64,000 nucleotides of DNA from Antilocapra americana (Eukaryota; Chordata; Mammalia; Artiodactyla; Antilocapridae). Position numbers and translations under genes: made by a program. The first letter of the stretch is position 1; each line of letters opens with the position of its first letter. A model generated the notes under the pieces. That model made no database searches. It was not told the DNA's origin and saw nothing but the letters and a program-made list of their open reading frames with translations. The stretch covers positions 2,297,365-2,361,364 of the forward strand of contig ML662445.1 of assembly GCA_007570785.1 (NCBI GenBank), in the 5' to 3' direction. Positions 23,801 through 33,100 of this stretch are shown piece after piece.

Positions 23801-26800
23801 AAATCCATTTCTGACCCAGAAATCTTACTTCAGTGACCGCTCAACCTGCCTTTTAACTTTCTAGGTGTGGGGGACCAGGGCAGAGCCGGTGATGACCGGG
23901 AGTGATGGGGGGAGGAGACCTTCTTTCTTCCAGTCATTTAAGGCCGCTCCAACCTGGCAGCTAATAGAATGCCTTTGCATGCCTCTCCATGTCTCTGTTT
24001 TTGTTCCCACTAATCCGCTAATTTTCTTTTTTTTCCAAAGCAAAATTCTGCTCTGTGTTCCATGAGCAGGTCTGCCGGTTTCCGAGATCCACATGACTGT
24101 CTTCCACTTGGAGATCCTGAAAATCACACTAGATTTCTAAACTATGTTGTATGTTTTTCTGGCAAATTCTAGGTTGCCCAAAGATGAAAGTGACCAAAAA
24201 CTTGAAAGAAGAGAAATTAACAGATTATCAATCTGAAAACCAATCCTTGAATTTTATCCTCAGAAGCACTTTATTCTGGAGAAAAGCAACAGTCAGAGCA
24301 TGATAGTCTCGCATAGGACAGCGTGGCTTTCTCCCAAGCTGTGTCCGTCCTTCATCGACTCTCTTTAACTGTCTTTGGCCCCTGGGACCGTGATGGAGGG
24401 AGTGTGTCTGTGGAATCTGTGGGATGTGAGGGCACCAGTAGGCCCCCCTCCCGTGTAGTCCCCGAGACTCACGTACTCGACACCCAGTGAAACCAGATTT
24501 TCACGGGAAAGTGGCTGCCTCGTTCTGAGTGCCAGCATCTATTCCCAGAGTCTGTTTCTGGCTGAAAGTGAAGGGACCCACAGAAGTAGATCTGGGGTGG
24601 GGCAGAAGGAGGGTGGGGACCTAGACAGGTGGCCCTGGTCCAGCTTCAGTCCAAACATGAGAGAGCTGGCCTGCAAGCTCCTTCTGCAAGATCCTTGAAG
24701 CTCCTGGAGCCCACCTCCAGCACCTCAGAACCAGAGGGATGCACTCATGCTTCCCAAGCTCTCTCCAGCCCCACAACACCCTCCTGAAACCAAAAAGGAC
24801 CACAGACTGAGGCCAAGGGCTCTAGAGCTTGAGCAGAGATGGTTTTATTTCATTTGTAGAATTCTCAGGAGAGGCCCAGAGAGAGTCCCGCTTCTTGTTG
24901 GCAAAATGTGAAGTGAGATCCCAGAGCCTGTCTGTTGCATGAGATCTGTGCGAGGGATGCGCATCCAAGATGCTGACATTCATCGTGTCTGAGCCCCAGA
25001 GTCCGCCATCCTTCTCATGCTCACAGTGCAAGGTCCCTTTGAAACTAGAGCTTATGGGAATGCAAACTGGTCCCAGAGACACACGCCTTTACATTTCAGT
25101 AACTGTGTGTCGTTGCTACCTACAGGAAGCCAGCTTTCTCCATCCTCCCTGAAGTGAGAGGGGTCCCCCCAGAGAAGCTGAAGGAGGAGGTGCGGGCTGC
25201 CTGAGGGGCCCCTCTCCCATAACAACAGCAAGCTTGAAAGTTCAGAGCCAAAGCTCCGGGCTCAGAGCAGGTTGCCCGTTATCTCCATGTTACAGAAGAG
25301 GAAACTGAAGCTCAGAGAGGTTCTGACAGTCGCCCAAGGTCACACAGCCAGGGAGCGGGGCTGCTGAGACCCCCTCTGGTTGCCAGCCCTGGGACTATGC
25401 CTGGGTGCACACATGGGGGACAGGCTTCTCAGCCAGGCCCCCTCCCTCTACAGTCACCAGCTCGCAGCTCAGAGCCCCTGGAAGAACCCTGGTCCCTCCA
25501 CACTCAGGGCACCCACAGCGCAGCCAGGGGAGCTGGTTCTGGCCTTCTGCGAGAGGGCCCTCCAGGCTGGAGAGCTGGGAATTGTGACTTTGCCCTTTAA
25601 AAACAGATGAGCCCCCAATTCCCCAAGTGTGAAGACTGCTGAGCCCTGGGGGGTCCTGCGTGAAGGGTCTGTGCCAACAGCCTGAACAGCCCCGGGGCCG
25701 GGCGTTGTATCCTGGGCTCCCGACAGGGGAGCGGCCTCGCCCACCCTTCTTCAGCACAGTCTGGGCGCCCCTTCCCTGACGTGTGCAGGTGAAGACTCGA
25801 GTGTGTGTGTGACTCTGGAACCCGCTCAGCCAGGAGAGGGGCAGCCACTGCCACAGGGAAGGTCCCACCCCAACCAGAGGCGCCAGGTGCCCAGCTTGTG
25901 GCTGAGCGGCCACTGAGGCCAGTGGACATGGACTGGGGCAGGACCGTGGGCCGTGGGGACAGACCACGAGCCTCATCCTGTCTTTCAGGGGGCTGAGGGC
26001 CAGAAGCCAGGATTCGGCTACGGAAGCAGAGCATCTGACTACAAATCGGCTCACAAGGGACTCAAGGGGCATGACGCCCAGGGCACGCTTTCCAAAATCT
26101 TCAAGCTGGTAACGTATCTTCTCCACGCGGGAGGTGCTGGGAGGGGTTCGGGGACAGGTCTGGGATGGTCTGGGATGCCAGTCTCCAACCCCTCCACCCA
26201 CTGCTTCTCAGGGGTTGCTCCTGTGCGTCCCAGCCCTTTGGGACAAGCATTTCTCCAGAACTCACCTATGTAGGTTCTGTACCGGGTGCCAGACCAGGGT
26301 CCCTCAGGGAGCTTGAGGACAAGATGGGTCGTGGTGGACCCCGAGAGGCTCAGGGGTTTGGAGGGCACCAACCATTCTGGAAGCTCAGGTGGCTTCCTGG
26401 CTGAGGCAGCAGAGCTTGGTCCCTGAGGGTGATGAGAGGGAAGATGGTTGGATGGCAAGAGACCCTGGGGACCGCAGGCATCTGTCTTACCGGCTCACAA
26501 GGACATCGGAGCCGCACGCCCAGGTCCCCTGGCCTGCAGTAAGTGGCCTCAGCCCCCAGCCTCCCTGAGGCTCGGTCTCCCCTCTGTGAGATGGGGGAAT
26601 GTGTGGGGAGCTGCTCTGACAGGAGGGGTACTGTACCGTCTACCCGGCTCCCTGCCCAGACCCCCTTGAAACAGCCTGGCATCGCCAGTGACACGTAAGC
26701 TGTGCTCCGAAACCTGAGCTCTCAGGAGAGGCTCTGATGGGGGACAAGGCACAGCCACCCCAGGCCTGAGCCGGATGGAAGAGGGAAGGGAAGGTTCTGG

Positions 26801-29800
26801 ACTCGGGTGGGGTGGACCCCAGTCAGTGACCCTTCACACCAGGCCCCTCAGACTCCTGCCCACAGTTGCAAAAGCAAGCAGAGCTTTCCCAGGGTGAGCA
26901 GGGTGGGTGCCCACTTCCAGAGGCCAAGCTCACCTGTGAGGAGATGGAACACCCTGGAGACAGAGGCCCTGGGGCCAGGACGCCCGAGGGCTGGGCCAGA
27001 CTCCATGTCCTCAGACAGAAGAGATGCGGCTGCCCCAACGGGCAGGGCCCGGATGCCTGGACAGGCCTCGAGAAGATGGAACGGGGCAGCAGGCTTAGAG
27101 TTGGAGGGGCTCGGGAGCAGAGATGAGCCTGTGGAGCCACAGTAAGCCTCTCAAGCAGTTGGGGCCCTTTCCACAACTTTCATCCCTGATAATGGAATCA
27201 CATTCACACGGCAGCCTGGCGGGAACAAACATCACCAAATCCCGGTACCCAGCCGCCACTTTCACTGACTCTTGATCCAAATGAAGCCATGACTTCCCTG
27301 CTGATGTCCAGCTACAACTGCAGTCCTGACTCTTACAAGGGTCCTCAACTCCCCTTCCAGCCGGAAGAAATGTCGTGAGGAAGAAGTGTTGTGAGGAAGA
27401 CAGACACCCTTCTGTTACAGCAGGAGCAGCCTCGTGAGGACGTGACGCTCACATGCCCTCAGCGCCGTGGGACTGTCCTGCACCCTCAGGCACTTCAGTG
27501 TCAGCATCACAGCCCTGTTCTCACCCCATGTGTCAGCTTCTTCCACCCGTGCCCCCAGGCCAGCAGCCCCCCAGGGGAGACCTGCATTTCCACAGACTCC
27601 TGTCCCAGGTGTCTGTGGTATCGGATGAGACCAGGAGTGTCTCCCGAGGCGCACCCACTGGGTTACACAGGTCACAGCGTGATTTCAGCAGAGAAGTTCC
27701 TGCGGTCCATGGCGAGGTTGTGTCACCAGGAGACTGACAGCCCCAAGAGCCCTGTCAAAGGGCTCAGTCCCCACCAGCAAAGCATGATGGCTCCTCAGCC
27801 CCATCACCTCTGACCTGAGGAAGTGTGCTTCCTGCTGAGCTCGTTGAAACGTCAGGATTTTAGTTTACGGTGAAATGGTTTGGTCAGGAACACAGACTCG
27901 TAGATAGGTGAGTCTCCTAACCTTTAATTCCATGTCGAGTCCCGTGTGTGCGGCACATCCAGTGGTCGGGATACACAGACAGCCGGGACAGACACAACAA
28001 CCTAGCCTCTGAAAGGTGCTAGACTCTGAAGGGTGATGAGAAGCAGGACTCAGCTCTGAGGAGACTCAGTCTCTTCAGGGAGACGTTTAAATACATGAAG
28101 TGAGTGGTGAGTGACCCATTGCTAAGTTGGCTGGTGTCGGATTCAATGTGGGCAGGACTCAGGCTTCAAACTGTCGATCCTGTGGCAAATCTGATAAGGA
28201 GATAAGTTCTACCTCAAATGTCCAAGAAACAGAGAGCCTTACAATATACATGTCTTGATTCTGAAATGAGACGGTCATGACGCAGATCCTGGCGGGGCTC
28301 TGGGTCTAAACCCAGAGCTGCAGTTTCCAGCAGGTCACCTGCAGTGTCCAGACCTTTTCTGAGTCCCCAAGACTTCCGGACCAGAGCGTCCCAGATGTCT
28401 GCAGTTGGGACAGTGTCTGTCCTCATCAGAGTTTCTAACACCAGGAACCCTCCGCTGGCTGACTTTGGAGAAATGACTCAACCTCTCTGAGGAGCTTCAG
28501 CTCCTTCAACTAGCAAATGGGGATGCTAAGAACACCCACCCCCCTAGGCTGGCTTGCTTATTCACAAGAGGAAACAGATGTCAGAGATGTAGATCACAGT
28601 AGATAATAAATTGTAGGCACAGTCATCCAAAAGAAAAGCCTAAATCTGCCGTCTTTCATTCAAAAGTTGCCCTCAGGATGTTCAGCGGTGTCTCACACAA
28701 GCTGTTTGGCATCAGGGTAGGAGGGGGACTGAGCCCATCTCGGCGCAGATGTGCTTGGTCGGATGGAGCAGCGGTCTGCTCTTGTGCTTGACTAAATCAC
28801 ACTTTCCAGGAAGCCCTAAGGTTAATCTCTCTGAAATTCAGGACAAGGATGGGCCAGTGCTGCCTGGCTCAGGGCTACGCCAGGAGTGGCTCTGAAGACC
28901 AAGTACCCGAAGCCCAGCCAGGCTCACCCAGGACCAGACCAGACCCAGTGCCCCCTGAAGGGCTCAGCCCCAAGGCCGGGGGGAAAAGCCCCTTTCCTGC
29001 AGAGGGAGCATCTCTGGATGATGCCAGACACCCTCCGAGGCTAGAATTCCACAGACCTCCCCACTTGTGAAAATAAAATTCCTCTAGTGAATCAGCAATG
29101 GAGGAATGTTTTGGGGAGAAAGCAAAACTGCAAGAAATCAAGAGCCATCATCTCTCTGTTGACCAAGTTAGCTATAAGATCTGGGGCCTCGTGCTTCCAT
29201 TGCCTAATCTCTGGGTCACGTGGGGGACGCAAGACGTGGATGAGGCCCGTCTGTCATTGGATCAATAGTGTATTTCACATCCACCTTTCTTTCCGGGGGC
29301 TCACCATCTCAAGGGGATCTTTGAGAGATCAAGTTTTCATTCAAAACCTATGAGAAAAGAGAAATCCAAAAAGAGACTAAAATTTGAATAAGAATTCAAA
29401 TGCAAAAAAAAAAAAAGCACCTTCTTCTGAGCTCATCTAAGTGGCACCTGGGGTGACAGCCGTCTTCTTGAGCCGACACCTAGACAAGCTCCCTCACTCC
29501 GTCATCCCCACCCACTCTCTCCACCACTGCCAACTCTTCTGCAAATTGTATTTGTCCAGAAAACATGTCAATTCTTGTTTTCTTAAGACCCTGAGGTCAG
29601 AGTTTGTGGATGGCCCGCCTGGAATGTTGGGTTTCCTTGGTGACACAGGAGAGGGCTCACAGGCAGGGCAGGGGCCGCTCCTTGGTGGACCAAGTGGGGC
29701 TGCACTCTCGGCATCCCAGCCTCATGCAGATGAGCCTGTCCCGGGCATCGTTCATGGACCACTTCCCACGGTCCCCAGGAATCTCTAGTCTAGATATCAG

Positions 29801-30686
29801 GGGAGTGTGTAATTGCCTCGGTTCTGTCTCATCACAACAAAAATTTGAAGCAATGGACGTTAAAGCCCTCTGCGCATCACAGCTCTTGGACAGTGTTACA
29901 GCTCCGTGTTACAGCTCAGTTTTATTTAGAAAATAAAGGAAAATATATCCTTGAGGTGTGAGGGCATGCCAACCCAGAAGACTTGGAGAGAAGAGAGAGA
30001 GTGCGCACACGGGAGAGAGACCCCCGGCCCTTTGGCTTCTATGTTTGTATGTTTTTTCTTCTCCCTCTGCCTGCCCTATGTAAACTGGGCGACCTAGGAG
30101 TGTTGTTTGTTTTACCTGAGGTCCTCACTTGGGTCCTCGGAACTTCCTTTGTTCTATTTTTGTGGGCTTTTCCCTTCCTTGTCTTTTAGCCACCACCATT
30201 CTGGACTCCTTTTTCCTATTCTAACTACATAACATTCCCCCTCCAAGAGATGGGAGGCCAAATTCTTTGGGAACAGGGGTGTCGAGGTCTTTCTGGCTAC
30301 CTCCTGCTGAGGTGGGATGGTGAGGGGCATTGGGCCTCCCATCTCTTGAGGGGGGAATGTTAGGAGAAAACAAGCCCTCGTTTGAGACATAATAATGTAT
30401 CAGTTCAGCTTTTCCCCCTCAGAAACGCATGGTTCTCAGACACAGTGCCCACATGCCCTGTCCTGCTTGCCCTGTGGTACTTGGATGTCCAGTGAGATAA
30501 AGGATGCTGTGAGACATGGAGTCAGAGACCAGCCCCACGCAGCTTCATTCCTAGCGACAGACCAAGAGGAGAGAGGCCCTGCTTCTGGTGACCAGTGACC
30601 ACAGGGCGCCGGCCCTCTAACTCTCTGTTTCTTTTTCTCAGGGAGGACGAGACAGCCGTTCCGGGTCCCCAATGGCGAGACGCTGA
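5750..30686 (+). CDS. MBP: MBP (myelin basic protein), 3' coding portion, six spliced exons
   Basis: Spliced coding span of myelin basic protein, the basic, largely disordered protein that binds acidic lipids on the cytoplasmic face of oligodendrocyte and Schwann-cell membranes and compacts myelin. Six exons (5750-5827, 20781-20888, 21890-21925, 22271-22303, 25989-26108, 30642-30686) encode 139 residues. Recognisable landmarks in order are VPWLK and [65 protein letters not shown] and the C-terminus SGSPMARR. Every exon begins after AG, ends before GT and is phase 0, so the alternatively used exons can be skipped without a frameshift, as known for MBP isoforms. The N-terminal classic exon and the golli exons lie upstream of the window. 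The gene runs tail to tail with ZNF236. Identity is very secure. Confidence 0.97.
9236..9737 (-). mobile_element. BovB (RTE) LINE fragment, antisense to MBP
   Basis: The - strand translates in part to the BovB reverse transcriptase C-terminal region ([34 protein letters not shown]). It is truncated on both sides with frame breaks, so it is inactive. Confidence 0.85.
13537..13915 (-). mobile_element. BovB LINE 3' fragment
   Basis: The - strand includes [20 protein letters not shown] and [19 protein letters not shown], the end of the BovB ORF, then the 3' end (TGACTGAACAGCAACAAT). 5'-truncated and inactive. Confidence 0.85.
15056..15285 (-). mobile_element. BovB LINE 3' fragment
   Basis: The same BovB 3' end as at 13537, cut shorter. 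On the + strand it reads TCAATTCAGTCGCTTAGTCA to CTCTTTGCATCAGG. Confidence 0.8.
16035..16442 (+). mobile_element. Old L1 (L1MB/L1MC-type) 3' region
   Basis: Diverged L1 3' UTR in sense orientation. Landmarks are gaaggaagttctgacacaag, gtgatcccactggtcagg and the end tgttttaccacaataaaaa with an A tail. Confidence 0.6.
16671..17325 (-). mobile_element. BovB LINE 3' fragment (longest of the series)
   Basis: About 650 bases of antisense BovB covering the last part of the ORF and the 3' end. It overlaps in content with the copies at 9236 and 13537. Confidence 0.85.
17500..18440 (-). mobile_element. Old L1 fragment, antisense
   Basis: Read on the + strand it shows the typical reversed L1 order: gctgctataaacattcatgg, gtgggattgctgagtcagat, tgatgctgggcatctcttca, tgcaaatattttctcagtct. 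It is strongly diverged. Confidence 0.65.
18790..18897 (-). repeat. Bov-tA SINE fragment
   Basis: The 3' half of a Bov-tA, with TCAGTCATGTCCAACTCTC and GGCAAGAATACTGGAGTGG on the + strand. Confidence 0.8.
19047..19180 (+). repeat. Bov-tA SINE fragment
   Basis: A + strand 3' portion: CTGGAGGAGGTCGTGGCAAC, TATTCTTGCCTGGAGAATCT, GACATGACTGAAGCAACT. Confidence 0.85.
19503..19714 (-). repeat. Bov-tA SINE
   Basis: A nearly full-length antisense copy from TTGCTCAGTCATGTTCAGCT to GAGCGCCACCTGG. Confidence 0.85.
20781..20888 (+). CDS. MBP: MBP exon 3 (36 codons; amphipathic membrane-binding segment)
   Basis: Encodes 36 residues from [16 protein letters not shown] to [12 protein letters not shown]. 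The VVHFFKN core forms the central amphipathic helix that docks on membrane and is the start of the classical encephalitogenic region. The acceptor is tctctttcag and the donor is ATC before gtgagt, both phase 0. The DNA reads [12 protein letters not shown]; the bovine protein entry as I remember it has KAQGHRPQDENP, while human has an HGR order, so the DNA agrees with the human order. This exon is constitutive in myelin isoforms. Confidence 0.96.
21018..21175 (+). repeat. Degenerate tandem repeat, about 45-bp unit
   Basis: About 3.5 imperfect units, each built around AGTATATCCCC...CTAATCCA..GGGGG...GGTCTG. Unit starts are near 21018, 21066, 21111 and 21157. Confidence 0.6.
21195..21345 (+). 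mobile_element. Old L1 3' end
   Basis: Resembles the L1 3' UTR terminus: caccagctgtaacacatgga, cctagaattggctctaaaaa, caataaagtcttaaaaac. Highly diverged. Confidence 0.5.
21890..21925 (+). CDS. MBP: MBP exon 4 (12 codons, [12 protein letters not shown])
   Basis: A 36-base micro-scale exon that encodes [12 protein letters not shown], the proline-rich segment conserved across mammals. It carries the TPRTP sites known to be phosphorylated by proline-directed kinases and the SH3-ligand-like TPPPS stretch. The acceptor is gtctttgcag and the donor is AAG before gtaaga. It lies between two short introns of 1.0 and 0.35 kb. Confidence 0.96.
21926..22270 (+). other. MBP: MBP intron 4
   Basis: A 345-base intron between the 36- and 33-base exons. 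No repeat or other feature is evident. Confidence 0.8.
22271..22303 (+). CDS. MBP: MBP exon 5 (11 codons, [11 protein letters not shown])
   Basis: A 33-base exon that encodes [11 protein letters not shown], which contains the single tryptophan-based encephalitogenic determinant region of MBP. The acceptor is cttcacgcag and the donor is TGG before gtaggt. At 33 bases it is the smallest non-terminal exon here, and it is followed by a 3.7 kb intron. Confidence 0.95.
22649..22708 (+). repeat. Short imperfect direct repeat
   Basis: ATTCTGCTAACAAGACAAA appears twice (near 22650 and 22685), separated by a shortened copy. Confidence 0.6.
22952..23158 (+). repeat. Bov-tA SINE
   Basis: A full-length copy in + orientation starting GGGCTTCCCTGGTGGTTCAG and ending GGACACAACTAAGCTACC. 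Confidence 0.9.
23378..23460 (+). repeat. GGAA-rich simple repeat
   Basis: A purine-only run of GGAA, GAAA and GGGA units about 80 bases long. A second short run lies at 23541-23565. Confidence 0.85.
23465..23543 (+). mobile_element. L1_BT-like 3' tail fragment
   Basis: Contains ttgatgtttggcagaaacca, acacaatactgtaaagcaat and tatccttcaataaaaagtaa, typical of the ruminant L1 3' end. Confidence 0.6.
25268..25380 (-). repeat. MIR SINE relic
   Basis: On the + strand: atgttacagaagaggaaact, gaagctcagagaggttctga, cccaaggtcacacagccagg, the reverse complement of the MIR core. Confidence 0.8.
25989..26108 (+). CDS. MBP: MBP exon 6 (40 codons, alternatively spliced in other mammals)
   Basis: Encodes 40 residues from [12 protein letters not shown] to TLSKIFKL. 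In rodents and humans the equivalent exon is skipped in the 14 and 17.2 kDa-type isoforms; phase 0 at both ends allows that here. The acceptor is gtctttcag and the donor is CTG before gtaacg, a weaker donor than those of its neighbours. Codon 13 (26025-26027, AGC) encodes Ser where the bovine and human proteins, as I recall them, have Gly in [19 protein letters not shown] matches the bovine form rather than the human KGFKGVDAQG. Confidence 0.96.
28455..28620 (+). repeat. MIR SINE relic
   Basis: Sense MIR features: ctcaacctctctgaggagct and caaatggggatgctaagaac. Diverged. Confidence 0.6.
29805..30385 (-). mobile_element. Solo LTR-like element of a ruminant endogenous retrovirus, antisense to MBP
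   Basis: Read on the - strand, the block starts near TGTCTCAAACG, has a U3-like part with an imperfect inverted repeat, then AATAAA (ctaaataaaactgagc) followed by gagctgtaacac repeats and a U5-like part ending near gaggcaattacaca. This layout is that of a retroviral LTR. No internal viral genes or second LTR are present, so it is a solo LTR remnant. Borders are approximate and I could not find a clear target-site duplication. Confidence 0.55.
30642..30686 (+). CDS. MBP: MBP terminal coding exon ([14 protein letters not shown], stop)
   Basis: Encodes the last 14 residues [14 protein letters not shown] followed by TGA at 30684-30686. The C-terminal SPMARR is conserved, and its arginines are known citrullination and methylation-type modification targets in MBP. 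The acceptor is ctttttctcag with a long pyrimidine tract. The exon continues into the 3' UTR. An antisense LTR-like repeat ends about 250 bases upstream. Confidence 0.97.
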   Translation, partial: GGRDSRSGSPMARR

Positions 30687-30819
30687 AGCCCAGTCCCCCT
30701 CCCGAAACCCCGTCCCCAGCTTCTTAATACAACTGCCTTGATGCTAACCGTTGTCTAAATTCCCTAGTGCAGCCGGTGTCCCCCCAACCCTGGCCACACT
30801 CGCGTCCTGCGGGCTCCTG

Positions 30820-30844
30820 GCCAGCAGCTCAATAGAGAAGATGG
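30820..30844 (+). promoter_or_regulatory. MBP: Possible A2RE-like RNA-transport element in the MBP 3' UTR
   Basis: GCCAGCAGCTC followed by AATAGAGAAGATGG resembles the rat MBP A2RE core GCCAAGGAGCC, as I recall it, with one base missing and two changed. A2RE binds hnRNP A2 and directs MBP mRNA into oligodendrocyte processes. The match is imperfect and the site is a candidate only. Confidence 0.35.
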
Positions 30845-31084
30845 TGCAGCTGTCAGCTCACCCTTGGAGATCAGTGAGGTCCCTGAGCGTCCAGGGCAGG
30901 CGACCCTCCACGCCCGCCCTCCGTCCTGAGACGGCCTTGGTCACGGCCCTGGGGACCCTGCCAGGGGAACGTGGCCGCCGGACCCCCACACAGGGTGCGG
31001 AGACCGACCTGCAGCTTCGAGCTTCCTTTGGTTTCTTTCTCGCCTCCTCTCACCTCTTTAAACACTTCCTTTCCTAACCGATCG

Positions 31085-31440
31085 CAGTGGAGTGGCTTCG
31101 CGGCAGGAGCTTTGGTACGTGGCAGGCGGGCGGACAGCTGGGAGTGTCCCGTGTGGTGGCCGCGGCTCACACCCCGGAGGAGCCGGATCGGCGCGTGCGG
31201 AGAAGGGACGCGGGGCGGACTCGGCCGGGCCTCGGGGCTCCGGCGACGGCGCGGGCGCGTGGGGACCGCAGCGGCCCCCGACGACCTGCTTCCCGCGGAG
31301 CCCGGCCGGAGAGCGGAGGCGGCGCAGCTCAGAGCGGCGGCAGGACGTTCCGGGAGCCTCGCGGTGGCCGCGGCCATCGCGAGCGCGAAGGTGGCAGGTG
31401 GCGTGCTCAGCACGTTGGCGCGCACAGCGCACACTAACCC
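31085..31440 (+). other. CpG- and GC-rich block inside the MBP 3' UTR
   Basis: By eye this is the most CpG-dense stretch in the window, with many CGG, CGC and GCG steps (for example CGGGGCGGACTCGGCCGGGC). It lies wholly inside the predicted 3' UTR. It could be an island with promoter activity, or just a GC-rich UTR segment. Confidence 0.6.
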
Positions 31441-31979
31441 CGGCGGAGAGATAACCACCCGCCCGCTTCCCCCCAGAGACCCGCTGATCCACGCTCTAGC
31501 TTTTCCCGGACCGCTGCTGGCCTGGGCGCCCGCCAGCAGTGAGGACGGGAGGGGGCCTCGGCCCCACTCTTTCCTAACTGACCTGACATCTCCCTCGCTC
31601 CCCCTATAACCTACTGATTCCCATCTTTTGATTTCAGTGTCTCTCCCACCAGCACCCCCACCCCAAGACCCCGCACTGACGTCACAACCCCCCTTAGGAT
31701 GAAAATGAGGGATAGTCAATGTAATGCCCAAACGGCTCTTTAATCCCCTTCTAATTCTGAATATTTCGGGTGGGTTTAATATAATGTCTATTAATACATA
31801 GTCTCAATAATGAGAGGGTAAAACAAAAATTTTCAGAAACAAAATTTCCAAATTGCTCGACACACACACTGCGTCTTTGAGCTGGTTGTGACTGAGTGAC
31901 CTCCACTCGTGGCCACACCCAACAATGAGCGCTGTGACCACGGGTCTCAAGGAAAGTATGCACTGTTCTTGAATATTGA

Positions 31980-31985
31980 AATAAA
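31980..31985 (+). terminator. MBP: MBP polyadenylation signal AATAAA
   Basis: A canonical AATAAA lies in TTGAAATAAAGTAAT. A T/GT-rich stretch follows at about 32008-32030 (cttccgtgacttttattctgg), as expected downstream of a cleavage site near 32000. No other canonical signal was noticed between 30687 and here. Confidence 0.75.
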
Positions 31986-32035
31986 GTAATACGCATCACT
32001 TGCCTTCCGTGACTTTTATTCTGGTCTGCAGAACG

Positions 32036-32257
32036 TGAGTGTGTGTGCCAAGTCACTTCAGTCGTGTCTGACTCTGCTACCCCACGGACTATAACCCACC
32101 AGGCTCCTCTGTCCATGGGATTCTCCAGGCAAGAGTACTGGAGTGGGTTGTCATTTCCTTCTTCAGGGGATCTTCCTGACCCAGGAATTGAACCTGTGTC
32201 TCTTAGGTCTCCTGCATTGGCAGGCAGGTTTTTTACCTGTAGCCACTGGGAAGCCCA
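32036..32257 (-). repeat. Bov-tA SINE
   Basis: An antisense full-length copy that begins about 30 bases after the predicted MBP cleavage site. Landmarks are AAGTCACTTCAGTCGTGTCT and GGCTTCCCAGTGG on the other strand. Confidence 0.9.
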
Positions 32258-32814
32258 AGAGGTCTGCATCACCCCAAAGCTGCAAGAATGTTCGTTTCCA
32301 GGCGGAGCTCTGAGCGGGGAGTGTGCTGGATCCCCAGCCACACGCTCCTTCATCTCTGTGGGCTCACCTGCGGACCGTCCCACCGAGTCCAGAGGTGCCG
32401 GGAGGGTCCATCTGATGAAGGAAGCCTCTTCCCACCAGAACAGAACACCTCAGTGATCACGCTTTCTCAGATACAGAGTCAATCTGCCCAGCCACCTCTG
32501 CACCATGCGGTCCGGACGGAGAACCGTCTGTGGCCTCCTGTCCGCCCACCCAGGCAGAGGACGGTCGAGGACCTGGTTGAGGGGCCCTAGCACCAAGCTC
32601 TAGGGAGAGTAGGCCAGGTCAGAGGTCAGGAGCAGGTCAGAGGTTAGCAGCAAGGATGTCGGCTCCATCTAGCAGGCTGGCTTTATAAACCAGGTGTGGG
32701 CTTTGAGCTGGGTTTGGGGTTTGTGAGGAGAGAAAACGGGCCTGAGAAAAACACTGAAATAGCAAGGGAAAGCTTCTGAAAATGAGAGCGCCAAGCCTTC
32801 CACGAACCCTTCGT

Positions 32815-33100
32815 GCTGTGTTACATTGGGGCTGTCATAACACGACACCAGGACTAGGGGGCTGAAACAATGCAAGTTTTATGGCTCTGGAGGCTGGACG
32901 CTCACAGCCAAGGCACCCGCAGGGAGTTTCTGGGGAGGCCACCCTCCTTGGCACACGCTGCCTGCTCTCCAGGGCACACAACACATTGTGGTGTCTCTCT
33001 CTCCTTCCTTGTAAGGGCTCCAGTCTCGTGCTCATGACTGCGTTTAAGCCATACTTAGTTCCTGGAAGTCCTGTCACAACAGGAGTTAACACCCCAGCAA
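32815..33100 (+). repeat. Ancient mammalian interspersed repeat, class uncertain
   Basis: Contains ggggctgtcataacacgaca, ggctctggaggctggacgct and ccttgtaagggctccagtct, which I recognise as a common old mammal-wide repeat, but I cannot assign the family. Confidence 0.4.

Larger units (their letters stand above)
22304..25988 (+). other. MBP: MBP intron 5
   Basis: A 3.7 kb intron. It has a pyrimidine-rich start (22315-22460), a short direct repeat at 22649-22708, a Bov-tA SINE (22952), a GGAA-rich simple repeat with an L1_BT-like tail (23378-23543) and an antisense MIR relic (25268). Confidence 0.75.
26109..30641 (+). other. MBP: MBP intron 6
   Basis: A 4.5 kb intron. It contains a MIR relic (28455-28620), an A-run at 29404-29416 and an antisense solo-LTR-like element (about 29805-30385). 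The remainder is unassigned single-copy-looking sequence. Confidence 0.75.
30687..32005 (+). other. MBP: MBP 3' untranslated region
   Basis: The 3' UTR is inferred to run from the stop codon to just past the AATAAA at 31980. Its length of about 1.3 kb is close to the known size of mammalian MBP 3' UTRs. It contains a GC- and CpG-rich block (about 31085-31440), a stretch at 30820-30844 that resembles the A2RE RNA-transport element, and AT-rich sequence near the end. No interspersed repeat is evident until the SINE that begins at 32036, just after the predicted cleavage site. Confidence 0.8.

Noticed and set aside
30871..31731. Open frames of more than 200 codons in the MBP 3' UTR
   Set aside because: They coincide with the CpG-rich block on both strands, are Arg/Pro/Ala/Gly-rich and have no recognisable domain.
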